From Thermoplasmata archaeon (lineage in GTDB: Archaea > Thermoplasmatota > Thermoplasmata > Thermoplasmatales > Thermoplasmataceae), in NCBI GenBank assembly GCA_021816385.1, contig JAKAYJ010000010.1, positions 1 to 14,437 on the forward strand: a stretch of 14,437 nucleotides of DNA, in the 5' to 3' direction. Shown here one piece after another: positions 1 through 7,187 of this stretch. Position numbers and translations under genes: made by a program. The first letter of the stretch is position 1. Every line of letters begins with the position of its first letter. Under the pieces are notes generated by a model that did not search any database, was not told the DNA's origin, and saw nothing but the letters and a program-made list of their open reading frames with translations.

Positions 1-1294
1 GGAACAGCACAGATGAGCCTGTCATTTCTGTCCCCATTATAATAATAGCAATTGGAGCTTTAGATGCCCCACCGAACATTGAAATCATGGACACTATTAT
101 AATTTCATCCACGCTCAGATAAGGGAAAAAAATTCTGAGTGGAATTGCAATAGCTGCCCCTAGGAATGCTCCAATCACCAGTCCTGGAGCGAAGACTCCT
201 CCAGAGCCTTCAGATCCTATGGTGAATGATGTTGCCACAGTTTTCAAAAAGAAAAGCACAATAAAGATAACGAACAAATCTAGGTACCCAGTTCCAAAAA
301 GAGCCATATTCCCATCCAGCATCTGTTGAACCCATCCATACCCCAGTCCGAGTATTTCTGGAAAGAATATGGCGATTATCCCAACTATTGCTCCCCCGAT
401 TGCAGGTTTGGCATAGGGAGAAATCCTTTTTGCCATTGAAAATATTCTACTTATACCGTAGAATGTCTTTATATAAAATATTGCGGAGAGACCAGCAAAA
501 AAACCAATTATGAGATATGCGATTAGGGACAGCGGGTGAAAAAAGCCTATTACAGTTGAAGTTGGAATTAGAAATATGGTCTTGTAGCCTGTGTAGTAAC
601 CAAAAATTGAATATCCGATCACCGAAGCTATTGTTGATGGAATCAACGCTTCTGTTTCGAAGTCCCTTTTATAAAGAATTTCTGTGCTTAGAATTGCTCC
701 TCCAAGAGGGGCCAGGAATATACTTCCAATACCTGCCCCAATACCAGAAGCTACTGCGATACGGCGGTCGTGATCATCAAGATGAAATATATCTGAAAGA
801 AAGGACCCAAATCCAGCGGCAATCTGCGCTGTGGGACCTTCCCTTCCAGCACTTCCTCCCGAGCCTATGGTAATAGCTGAAGCAACTGTCTTTACCAGTG
901 GTATTCTCTTTCTAATTCTTCCTGCATTGTTATGAAATGCACTGATCGCTGCATCCGTACCATGTCCCTTAGCTTCCGGTGCGGTTTTATTCAGAATAAT
1001 AGCAACAACAATCCCTCCAATAATAAGCGATAGTGGAATGTAAAGATAATGAATATTCGGGGAATATTGATAAAACGATGTCCCTGCAAGCAATCCTGAT
1101 CTTGGTGGGGAAAATCCTGTTAAACCTGTCAGAAGGTAAGTTGTTACAAATTCTATTGAAATGTAGAGAACAATTGCACCAAGACCTGCTATGATCCCAA
1201 TCAGGGTACCAATAAGAGCCCATTTGCCCGATGCAGTAGACATCATTTTTGTGTAAAGACGAGATGCAACTGGAAAGCGGTTTGATGGGGACAT
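1..1294 (-). CDS. ClC-type chloride channel/transporter (3' end outside window)
   Basis: The minus strand reads open from an ATG at 1294 to the window edge (431 codons), so the C-terminus is missing. An in-frame stop lies just upstream of the ATG with no other ATG between. The product is a polytopic membrane protein of the ClC family, moving chloride (or another anion), possibly in exchange for protons. Family motifs are clear: GSGGSAGREGP around residues 144-154 with the gating glutamate at E152; APLGGAILSTEILYKRDFE at 195-213; GSEGSGGVFAP at 360-370; and GGASKAPIAIIIMGTEMTG near 408-426. The first selectivity motif reads GHGTD (110-114) rather than GSGIP, and the position of the internal proton glutamate (E203 of the E. 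coli protein) appears to be Ile206, as in a known prokaryotic subgroup with an E-V/I-L-Y-x-R-D-F-E motif. It is the last visible gene of the guaAA/PRC cluster, but 50 bases separate it from the PRC gene, so it may have its own promoter. Family assignment is firm; channel versus exchanger is open. Confidence 0.95.
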   Translation of the reverse strand, partial: MSPSNRFPVASRLYTKMMSTASGKWALIGTLIGIIAGLGAIVLYISIEFVTTYLLTGLTGFSPPRSGLLAGTSFYQYSPNIHYLYIPLSLIIGGIVVAIILNKTAPEAKGHGTDAAISAFHNNAGRIRKRIPLVKTVASAITIGSGGSAGREGPTAQIAAGFGSFLSDIFHLDDHDRRIAVASGIGAGIGSIFLAPLGGAILSTEILYKRDFETEALIPSTIASVIGYSIFGYYTGYKTIFLIPTSTVIGFFHPLSLIAYLIIGFFAGLSAIFYIKTFYGISRIFSMAKRISPYAKPAIGGAIVGIIAIFFPEILGLGYGWVQQMLDGNMALFGTGYLDLFVIFIVLFFLKTVATSFTIGSEGSGGVFAPGLVIGAFLGAAIAIPLRIFFPYLSVDEIIIVSMISMFGGASKAPIAIIIMGTEMTGSSVLF

Positions 1295-1344
1295 CTTATT
1301 TTTCTCGATAAATAATTACTATTTACTTATTCTCTTTTAAGTGT

Positions 1345-1602
1345 TCAGTTCTGTTCTCTTCTATTATAACTTACCTTCTCCGGGAACGTGAGTAGAAGAA
1401 TCGCATCTCCAATTGACTTGATCCATCTGAATGGAATTGAGATTGGAATGCCTTCACTTACGATACTGCTATTAGTATCCTTAATTAGCAGGCCATAAAC
1501 ATTGCCTCCCTCAAAATCAAGAATGACATCATATACATTTCCAACAAGCACTCCCTTTTCTGTATACACTGGTTTCTCTATTAATCCATCAGTTGAAATC
1601 AT
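1345..1602 (-). CDS. PRC-barrel domain protein
   Basis: This small protein of 85 residues has the PRC-barrel pattern: an N-terminal ISTDGLIEKPVYTEKGVLVG stretch, then VGNVYDVILDFEGGNVYGLLI, a loop, and ISIPFRWIKSIGDAILL. The family is an all-beta fold found in the ribosome-maturation factor RimM and in photosynthetic reaction-centre H subunits; short stand-alone archaeal members have no settled function and are thought to bind RNA or protein partners. The ATG at 1602 follows a good Shine-Dalgarno sequence (GAGGTGA, five bases upstream), and the gene begins four bases after the guaAA stop codon, so the two are almost certainly co-transcribed and probably translationally coupled. No membrane segment or cysteine is seen. 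Family call good, function unknown. Confidence 0.85.
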   Translation of the reverse strand: MISTDGLIEKPVYTEKGVLVGNVYDVILDFEGGNVYGLLIKDTNSSIVSEGIPISIPFRWIKSIGDAILLLTFPEKVSYNRREQN

Positions 1603-1606
1603 TGAT

Positions 1607-2173
1607 TCACCTCTTACAATATTCTATGAAGGATTTGAACATTTCTGTACCGTACTGAGTATTTTCAACCTCTGGATGGAACTGCACACCAAACATTCCT
1701 TTCTTATCCGAGTAGAAAGCCTGGACCCTGCAGTTCTTGGAATTTGAGCACACAACAAAGTCGCTTGAAATTGACACTATTTCATCATTATGATTCTCCC
1801 ATACCACGATCTCCGGTGGAATCTCTTTAAAAATTCCTCCCTGATTGAAAAAACTAACTTTTGTCTTTCCAAATTCCGGTACTGGTGAAGACCTGACCTC
1901 ACCTTTGAAATGTAGGGCCATAAACTGAGCTCCTATACATATTCCAAATACTGGAACGGAAGTTCTGTCAAGAATATCCGAAATCTTACCCAGTTTTGGG
2001 ATTTCATTTGTTATACTTGGGGCACCTCCAGAAAGTACCCAGCCATCAGAATCCTTGATATCATCAAAATTGATGTCATTGTCCACAATTTCTGATTCAA
2101 CATCAAGCTTCTTCAGCACTTTCCACTCCTTATGAGTCCACTGACCACCATTGTCAACTACATAAATTTTCAT
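1607..2173 (-). CDS. guaAA: GMP synthase (glutamine-hydrolysing), glutaminase subunit A
   Basis: This class I glutamine amidotransferase of 188 residues hydrolyses glutamine and passes ammonia to the separate ATP-pyrophosphatase subunit (GuaAB, not in this window), which converts XMP to GMP. Archaea commonly split GuaA this way. The N-terminus MKIYVVDNGGQWTHKEWKVL is typical of archaeal members. The nucleophile is C79 in GICIGAQ and the rest of the triad is H167 and E169 in QFHPEVE; the oxyanion region is LSGGAPS at 47-53. The frame is open to an ATG at 2236, which would add 21 residues (starting MTHRQKF), but a TATA-like box centred near 2199 predicts transcription starting at about 2173, exactly at the ATG chosen here, so the mRNA is probably leaderless. 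The gene leads a minus-strand cluster with the PRC-barrel gene. Confidence 0.95.
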   Translation of the reverse strand: MKIYVVDNGGQWTHKEWKVLKKLDVESEIVDNDINFDDIKDSDGWVLSGGAPSITNEIPKLGKISDILDRTSVPVFGICIGAQFMALHFKGEVRSSPVPEFGKTKVSFFNQGGIFKEIPPEIVVWENHNDEIVSISSDFVVCSNSKNCRVQAFYSDKKGMFGVQFHPEVENTQYGTEMFKSFIEYCKR

Positions 2174-2194
2174 AGATGATACATCCCGATTCTC

Positions 2195-2204
2195 TTTTAT
2201 AATT
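2195..2204 (-). promoter_or_regulatory. Probable TATA box of guaAA
   Basis: Read on the minus strand the sequence is AATTATAAAA, followed by GAGAATC. Its centre is about 26 bases from the ATG at 2173, the usual archaeal distance between TATA box and transcription start. It therefore supports a leaderless transcript and the shorter protein start. Confidence 0.65.
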
Positions 2205-2347
2205 TCTATATATCGAAATTTTTGTCGATGGGTCAATAAGAATGCCCTATAATCAAATTATTCTACGGAATTCGTTATTTTTCTGCTAGTTTTTCAATGA
2301 TATATTGAAATAGGTTGAAAAAAGACTATTAAAAGTATTACGAATAG

Positions 2348-2355
2348 TTTAATAA
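2348..2355 (+). promoter_or_regulatory. Probable TATA box of gar1-tfb
   Basis: TTTAATAA is centred about 27 bases ahead of the gar1 ATG at 2379, consistent with a leaderless or nearly leaderless mRNA. The region is AT-rich throughout; a second TATA-like stretch (ACTATTAAAAG, about 2327-2337) is a weaker alternative that would give a longer leader. Confidence 0.5.
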
Positions 2356-2378
2356 CTTGTTAACTATAAGGTAAATAT

Positions 2379-2594
2379 ATGCAAATTTCTCTCCCTATTT
2401 ATCATGATCTTGGAAATGAGTTTGTAGTGCTTAACGTTTCCGAGGATTTGATTAATAGAGCTGTTTTTGACAACAAAGGTAACAAAGTGGGTAGAATAGT
2501 AAGAATTATTGGTCCAGTATCTGAGCCAATGGGGGTAGTAGTACTCTCAAAAAAATTCGATTCCGATGATAGGAGAGTATTTGTTAGAAATTAG
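2379..2594 (+). CDS. gar1: H/ACA RNA-protein complex component Gar1
   Basis: This 71-residue protein matches the small archaeal Gar1 core, a beta-barrel that binds Cbf5 (pseudouridine synthase) and helps substrate RNA turnover in H/ACA guide RNPs that convert uridine to pseudouridine in rRNA. The recognisable stretch is VFDNKGNKVGRIVRIIGPVSEP at residues 29-50, followed by a strand MGVVVLS; the Gly-Pro after the G-x-I/V-x-x-I strand is characteristic. There is no arginine/glycine-rich tail, as expected for archaeal members. tfb starts nine bases after its stop, and gar1-tfb adjacency is widely conserved in archaea, which supports both calls. The ATG at 2379 is preceded by a TATA-like box at leaderless distance and no Shine-Dalgarno sequence. 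Confidence 0.88.
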   Translation: MQISLPIYHDLGNEFVVLNVSEDLINRAVFDNKGNKVGRIVRIIGPVSEPMGVVVLSKKFDSDDRRVFVRN

Positions 2595-2603
2595 GTGATT
2601 TAG

Positions 2604-3536
2604 ATGGAAAAAGAAAAGAGAAAAATTGAGCAGATTGAAAAGTGTCCAGAATGCGGTTCCACAGATCTTTCAAGAGATTATGAAAGAGGTGAACTGGTAT
2701 GCAATAAATGCGGTATTGTCATTGATGAAAGTTATATTGATCAGGGACCCGAATGGAGAGCATTTGACACAGAACAGAATGAGTCGAGAGCAAGGGCTGG
2801 TTCTCCAATGACCTTTACTTTACACGACAAAGGGTTATCAACAGACATATCCTGGAAGAATAAGGATTCTTACGGCAAATCCATACCAACAAGGAACAGG
2901 GCACAATTATACAGACTGAGAAAATGGCAGAAGAGGATCAAGGTTTCAAATGCAGCTGAAAGAAATCTTTCCCAGGCATTGCAAGAAATGGAGAGAATGG
3001 CCTCCAATCTCAGTATTCCTAATGATGTCAGGGAAACCGCAGCTGTTATTTATAGAAAGGCTGTCAAACAGAACATGATCAGGGGCAGGAGCATAGAAGG
3101 AGTAGTTGCTGGTTCGTTATATGCCGCATGCAGAATCACGAATGTGCCAAGAACTCTTGATGAGATTGCTTCCATAACAAGGGTAAAGAAGAAGGAAATT
3201 GGACGTACTTACCGTATAATGAGCAGATACCTGCAGCTCAACATCATGCCTTCCAAGCCTGAAGATTATCTGAACAGATTCTGCAGTAAGCTGAAGCTTT
3301 CACTTGATACAAGAAAACAGGCCGCTGAAATAATCAAACTGGCACAGGATAATGACCTTACATCAGGTAAAGGTCCAACAGGAGTTGCAGCAGCAGCCAT
3401 CTACATAGCATCAATCCTCATGAACGAAAGGAGAACTCAGAGATCAGTTGCAGAAGTTGCAGGTGTAACTGAAGTAACAATAAGGAACAGGTATAAGGAG
3501 CTTACAGAAAAGCTTAATCTTGAAGTTCAGGAGTAA
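2604..3536 (+). CDS. tfb: Transcription initiation factor B (TFB)
   Basis: This 310-residue protein has the complete TFB/TFIIB layout. An N-terminal zinc ribbon carries Cys14, Cys17, Cys33 and Cys36 (CPECG and CNKCG). A B-reader/linker segment follows at about 40-100 with conserved GPEWRAF (48-54) and [17 protein letters not shown] (64-80). Two cyclin-like repeats lie at about 110-210 and 215-305; a helix-turn-helix near 280-298 should contact the BRE element next to the TATA box. TFB bridges TBP-bound promoter DNA to RNA polymerase. The ATG at 2604 sits behind GGTGAT, which overlaps the gar1 stop region, so coupled translation from a gar1-tfb mRNA is likely. Length is normal and all zinc ligands are present. 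The last ten bases overlap the convergent pcc1-like gene. Many archaea have several TFBs; this one is the gar1-linked, presumably housekeeping copy (inference). Confidence 0.97.
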   Translation: MEKEKRKIEQIEKCPECGSTDLSRDYERGELVCNKCGIVIDESYIDQGPEWRAFDTEQNESRARAGSPMTFTLHDKGLSTDISWKNKDSYGKSIPTRNRAQLYRLRKWQKRIKVSNAAERNLSQALQEMERMASNLSIPNDVRETAAVIYRKAVKQNMIRGRSIEGVVAGSLYAACRITNVPRTLDEIASITRVKKKEIGRTYRIMSRYLQLNIMPSKPEDYLNRFCSKLKLSLDTRKQAAEIIKLAQDNDLTSGKGPTGVAAAAIYIASILMNERRTQRSVAEVAGVTEVTIRNRYKELTEKLNLEVQE

Positions 3537-3748
3537 TCTTCACATATTTTTTCAACAATCTCAAAAATTTTTAAAAATTCATCGGTTATACTGTAAATGG
3601 ATGAAAGTTTAACATCATCTACTTTTATTGTTATCTCCTCAGGTCTATTTCTATTAATGGTTACGTGACTGTCATTTTCCGGAGAAGCGCATTTAATATA
3701 AGCTTCTATAATTTTTGGAGAACCTGTAATTGATAATCTAATATCCAA
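3527..3748 (-). CDS. pcc1: KEOPS complex subunit Pcc1-like protein
   Basis: The product of 73 residues resembles archaeal Pcc1, the small dimerising subunit of KEOPS, which with Kae1, Bud32 and Cgi121 makes the t6A modification at position 37 of ANN-decoding tRNAs. The pattern is a beta strand RLSITG, a helix [16 protein letters not shown], two strands HVTINR and EITIKVDD, and a final long helix [21 protein letters not shown]. This beta-alpha-beta-beta-alpha order and the SPEN and [12 protein letters not shown] motifs fit the family. The start appears to be TTG at 3748, with AGGT eight bases upstream; there is no ATG in frame between it and the preceding stop. Its 3' end overlaps the tfb 3' end by ten bases in convergent orientation. 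Similarity is judged by eye in a short, divergent family, so the call is probable rather than certain. Confidence 0.7.
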   Translation of the reverse strand: MDIRLSITGSPKIIEAYIKCASPENDSHVTINRNRPEEITIKVDDVKLSSIYSITDEFLKIFEIVEKICEDYS

Positions 3749-3775
3749 TTCAACCTAATCACTCTATATCTGGAT

Positions 3776-3788
3776 TGTTTTTAATTTT
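3776..3788 (-). promoter_or_regulatory. Possible TATA box of pcc1-like gene
   Basis: On the minus strand this reads AAAAATTAAAAAC, centred roughly 34 bases ahead of the TTG start. That would leave a leader of about nine bases containing the AGGT ribosome-binding sequence. The whole divergent spacer is AT-rich, so this is a weak call. Confidence 0.35.
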
Positions 3789-3816
3789 TCCCACCTGCTT
3801 TGACAGAAGAAATACT

Positions 3817-3826
3817 AAAGATATAT
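3817..3826 (+). promoter_or_regulatory. Possible TATA box of GNAT gene
   Basis: AAAGATATAT lies with its centre about 27 bases before the ATG at 3849. No Shine-Dalgarno sequence precedes that ATG, so a leaderless transcript is the simplest reading. Confidence 0.45.
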
Positions 3827-3848
3827 GGGGTCATTCATCTTACATTAA

Positions 3849-4598
3849 ATGGAAAAAATAAGAAGAATCGATAGGTATGAATCTATCGATGTCCAAGATA
3901 GAATCAGCGAAATACAGCGCTCAACTTTTGATCACTTTATCCCATTATTTATTAAGCAGGCTCTTCGCAGTTCTGGAGAAGTATTTATATCGGAGGACTG
4001 TGGAGAATTGAAGGGTCTCTATGTATTTGATCCAGTAGAGCAATCAGGTACATGTTTTACTGGAAGTACCAGAACTGCTAAGAATTTCTATTCCATGGGA
4101 TTGGGTTCAGATTTCTTTTCCGAAATCCTCTTTAGAGAAGGTGCCAAAATCGAAAAGATCAATTACCTAAACATGTCAAGCTATGAGCCTCATCTTAGCA
4201 TTAAAAATGAAATTAAGATTCTTGGAATTTCAAGAGAAACTGACATCATTAAGTTCTTGAGAAGGGCATATTCGAAAGTTAATGAGGATTGGGTGAAAGC
4301 CGCTCTGGAAATGGGTGAAAAGTGTTTTGCATGTGAGGTAGATAACCGGATCGTGGGCATGGGCTGGATTTCTTCATTCTTGAAGGTAGCAAGATTGCAT
4401 AGCCTGTATGTTGACCCTGGATACAGGCATACTTCCATCGGAAAGGATCTATTGATATCCAGGTTGTATTATGCAGTTCAATGGGGCATGAATGCGGTCA
4501 CATCAGAAATTCCTGAGCAAAGTATCTATTCACAGAAAATAGCAACTGACCAGGGCTTTAAAATAGAAGGCATTCTGTATAACTACCGGCGATCATAA
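3849..4598 (+). CDS. GNAT family acetyltransferase, possibly tandem GNAT
   Basis: This protein has 249 residues. The C-terminal half (about 125-249) is a GNAT acetyltransferase fold: ISRETDIIKFLRRAY, CFACEVDNRIVGMGWISSF (beta strands), then the acetyl-CoA motif A region ARLHSLYVDPGYRHTSIGKDLL at about 181-202, where R-H-T-S-I-G-K matches the R/Q-x-x-G-x-G/A-x pyrophosphate loop with Ser-Ile at the centre. The last part (YSQKIATDQGFKIEGILYNYRR) is the usual motif B. The N-terminal half also has GNAT-like elements (GEVFISEDCGELKGLYVFDP, then GSTRTAKNFY), suggesting a degenerate second domain. The substrate cannot be read from sequence. The gene stands alone: divergent from pcc1-like and convergent with the next gene, 16 bases away. 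Family call firm, substrate and the tandem-domain idea uncertain. Confidence 0.85.
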   Translation: MEKIRRIDRYESIDVQDRISEIQRSTFDHFIPLFIKQALRSSGEVFISEDCGELKGLYVFDPVEQSGTCFTGSTRTAKNFYSMGLGSDFFSEILFREGAKIEKINYLNMSSYEPHLSIKNEIKILGISRETDIIKFLRRAYSKVNEDWVKAALEMGEKCFACEVDNRIVGMGWISSFLKVARLHSLYVDPGYRHTSIGKDLLISRLYYAVQWGMNAVTSEIPEQSIYSQKIATDQGFKIEGILYNYRRS

Positions 4599-4614
4599 TA
4601 TACAGAGTAAACCT

Positions 4615-5658
4615 TTAATTCCTTGGCGCCCCACAGTAAGGACACTTCTCTGCCGTAGAGTCAATGAGTGCACCACAGTACTGACATTTGACCTTAACGA
4701 CTTCCTTTATCACAACCTGTTCTGTTTCCTTGGATTCAGGGTTTAAGTGTATATCAGTTTTGTTTTTATCTTCGTTGTTTTCAGTCATTCTTAAATTACC
4801 TCCACTGGTGGAATGTTTCTTTATCTTATTTTTATTTCCCTTATTGACAGCCAATGCTATTATTACTATTACTGCAAGAATGAATACCAGAACTAAAGCA
4901 AGTTCCAAATATGGAAAGGGTGCCGATTTCTGGTTATTCACTGTTATTGGAGAGATGCTGACACCATAGCTTGAATCCTTTACATACAGGGTATTCGTAC
5001 AGGTGAATCCATCTCCATGTCCGTTTGAATCTACCTCCTTGTAATTATAAGCGACTATGAATCCGGAAGATTTATCATAATAGGCGTTCCAGGTATAGGT
5101 TGCATTGAAGATACCAAAGGAATCGTTCCTTACATACGTCCCGTTTCCCTGTAGATATATAGTCGTAATATCGCCATTAGTTCCACCAGGTGAATAAGTG
5201 TAATCAGTGGAGACAACTTTCATTTCAGTGTTCAGGACTTCTTTTTCTCCATTGACAGGAATGGACACATTTGTATAAAACCAAACATGTGGATTTACGT
5301 AACCTGTTTCGTTATCCGTCCCATATGTATAACTGCAGTTTTTGCTAGAAAATGTGAAATTTCCCCTGGCCATCTGGTTATTAAAATAATTGTAATCACT
5401 CGATCTCACTGCACAAGAATAATTATAATCCATTGATACTCTCTGCTCCTGTAGCAACTGAGTAACCGATTCTGTCCCATTTACCCATGCATTACAGTAA
5501 TAGCCACTGTAATTTCCCTTGCCATCATTTACCTGGATATATTCATCATAATTGAAAAATGCCCCCTTTTGCGGTTCAGTCTGCACATGTGCAACTGGAA
5601 GAACCAAACTTATGAATGCAATAAGGATAAACGCTGAAATAATGTGTGTTCGAATCAT
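4615..5658 (-). CDS. Exported, single-pass membrane protein with sequon-rich ectodomain and cytosolic zinc ribbon
   Basis: I do not recognise the family. The 347-residue product starts with a signal peptide (about 1-25: MIRTHI then a hydrophobic run IISAFILIAFISLVLPVA). An ectodomain of about 220 residues follows, rich in Tyr, Asn, Ser and Thr, with ten N-x-S/T sequons (N49, 60, 79, 100, 107, 116, 130, 172, 178, 185) and four cysteines (55, 82, 108, 220) that could form disulfides. A transmembrane helix lies at about 251-271, then a basic stop-transfer (NKGNKNKIKKH), a charged linker, and a C-terminal zinc ribbon (Cys325, 328, 339, 342; CQYCG and CPYCG). The topology implies outside glycoprotein, inside zinc ribbon. 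The ATG at 5658 overlaps the upstream TGA as ATGA, so translation is coupled; the frame extends 25 codons further upstream to 5733, but that would bury the signal peptide. Role unknown; a receptor or anchor is only a guess. Confidence 0.85.
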   Translation of the reverse strand: MIRTHIISAFILIAFISLVLPVAHVQTEPQKGAFFNYDEYIQVNDGKGNYSGYYCNAWVNGTESVTQLLQEQRVSMDYNYSCAVRSSDYNYFNNQMARGNFTFSSKNCSYTYGTDNETGYVNPHVWFYTNVSIPVNGEKEVLNTEMKVVSTDYTYSPGGTNGDITTIYLQGNGTYVRNDSFGIFNATYTWNAYYDKSSGFIVAYNYKEVDSNGHGDGFTCTNTLYVKDSSYGVSISPITVNNQKSAPFPYLELALVLVFILAVIVIIALAVNKGNKNKIKKHSTSGGNLRMTENNEDKNKTDIHLNPESKETEQVVIKEVVKVKCQYCGALIDSTAEKCPYCGAPRN

Positions 5659-7145
5659 CCTGAAAATCCACCAACTGAGTGTATATGTGCTGGATGAACT
5701 CCACCTATACCACTGAATGTGGAATAGTAGCAACCCTGTACCATCAGCATTGGCAAAAAGAATGGGAACAGGAATGGGGAAGGCATATAGTAGAAATGAT
5801 AGGGCGTATTTGTAACGGTTGCCTTTGAGTCTACGTTAGTAATCAGCTCATTCCTTATTCCATGCACCAGGCTCACTGCAGCTGCCATTATTTCTGATCT
5901 TTCAAATCCTGCAACATTATTTTCAAGAATGTTATATGCCTTTGAAAGAAGATCTAGCGTCTCGTTTGATTCCATGACAGGTACTGTGGCCACAACCGTA
6001 GAGGCTACCAGCGGATACTCCAGATAGTTTTTAATTGCATCAATTATCACCGAGAGTTTATCCTTTATTTCATCGGGCTGTAATTCTGATATGGCAACAT
6101 ACGCAGAGGACAATTCCATATCTTCCGATTCATCATAGCCCCACTGTGAAAAAATTGCCTTCATTTTCACAAATTTATCTCTGGTATCGTTTACATCCTT
6201 GTTGATTGAAGCCATGATTGCAGCAGACTCATATGAAGGCGTTATTTTTCTGAACTCATCCAGATTATCAAATGGATATGTTCCATCATATCGCCTGGAT
6301 AAATAGATTATTGCTGCGACTGCTGTTGCTGATTCTCTCGGAATATGGCTCTCATGTCTTACTTTTTTGAACACTTCCGTGAACTCATCCATGTCGGATG
6401 CGATGTCCTTTCCTGATCCCGTCAGTATTTCAGTAGCCATCAGTCGGTTCTCCACGTTTTTTGTGAAAGAGCCCATATTTTCATAGACAGTGTGAAACTT
6501 ATTCTCCATAACTGCAATATCATCCCTGAATTTAGCGAGACCAATTGCTGTGCTCAGAAGCGTTGATTTCTGCTCAACGTCGGGAATAGTGCCTTCAAGA
6601 TATTCATAATAAATCTTGGCTGTCTTGACTATATCATTAAGCTGGTTCATTGTTGTTGATATGTCCTTTTCATAATTCGTAAAATCCTCGTCAGAGAATC
6701 TATACAATCTTAATGCAAGATCGTGGACACACAATTTACCCTTGTCTGTCAGAAATATGTACATCTGATTGTATGGAACAAGACTATTGAGGAGTGATTT
6801 CTTAGACATCAATTGATTAAGTCTGTCTTCCTCTGACTTTTCTGTCTTATATACATCCTGAACCTCTTTTTCCTGCTTCTGGACCTCTCCCTCAAGTTCC
6901 TCTTTCTTAGCTTTTTTCTCCAGATGGAACCTTATTGAATGCTCCTTCTGCTCCTCTTCTTCCAGTTCTGTTCTTTCTTTCTGAAATTCTTCCTTTTCAG
7001 TTGAAATCTGTCTGGATAACTCTTCCATTTGAGAGATCTCACTTTTCAATTCATCATAATCATCCTTGCTGTATATGTTCAGGTAATTCTGTTCCTTCAG
7101 ATAATTCAAGCTCTGTGTATCAATTGTTGTGTCCAGCTTTCCCAT
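5655..7145 (-). CDS. Coiled-coil protein with alpha-helical repeats and Gly/His-rich tail, unknown function
   Basis: Not recognised. The 496-residue protein has four visible parts. Residues about 29-115 are a highly charged Glu/Lys/Gln-rich coiled coil. Residues about 118-230 contain VPYNQMYIFLTDKGKLCVHD, which looks like a small globular or winged region, then helices. Residues about 235-428 are helical with a pattern that recurs about every 45-50 residues: an Ala-rich helix (MATEIL, AAIMASI, SSAYVAI, STVVATV, MAAAVSL) followed by an amphipathic helix. The tail (449-496) is hydrophobic and aromatic (YHFYYMPSPFLFPFFLPMLMVQ), then ends in GGVHPAHIHSVGGFSG. No signal peptide is seen, so it is probably cytosolic, perhaps touching the membrane through its tail. 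The ATG at 7145 is 42 bases after the upstream stop; the 3' end overlaps the next gene by ATGA. Scaffold or adaptor role is inference. Confidence 0.85.
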   Translation of the reverse strand: MGKLDTTIDTQSLNYLKEQNYLNIYSKDDYDELKSEISQMEELSRQISTEKEEFQKERTELEEEEQKEHSIRFHLEKKAKKEELEGEVQKQEKEVQDVYKTEKSEEDRLNQLMSKKSLLNSLVPYNQMYIFLTDKGKLCVHDLALRLYRFSDEDFTNYEKDISTTMNQLNDIVKTAKIYYEYLEGTIPDVEQKSTLLSTAIGLAKFRDDIAVMENKFHTVYENMGSFTKNVENRLMATEILTGSGKDIASDMDEFTEVFKKVRHESHIPRESATAVAAIIYLSRRYDGTYPFDNLDEFRKITPSYESAAIMASINKDVNDTRDKFVKMKAIFSQWGYDESEDMELSSAYVAISELQPDEIKDKLSVIIDAIKNYLEYPLVASTVVATVPVMESNETLDLLSKAYNILENNVAGFERSEIMAAAVSLVHGIRNELITNVDSKATVTNTPYHFYYMPSPFLFPFFLPMLMVQGCYYSTFSGIGGVHPAHIHSVGGFSG

Positions 7146-7187
7146 GGACGTTTCTTTCAGAAAGTTGTAAATATCAAGAGATTTAAT

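Noticed and set aside
517..873. Plus-strand frame of 118 codons
   Set aside because: It lies antisense inside the well-supported ClC gene and its protein has no recognisable pattern.
2174..2236. N-terminal extension of guaAA starting MTHRQKF
   Set aside because: The standard N-terminus MKIYVVDNGGQ begins at 2173 and the TATA box at 2195-2204 would put transcription start at that ATG.
5659..5733. Upstream 25-codon extension of the zinc-ribbon membrane protein
   Set aside because: It overlaps the upstream coding region and would place the signal peptide internally; the ATGA start at 5658 gives a proper signal sequence.
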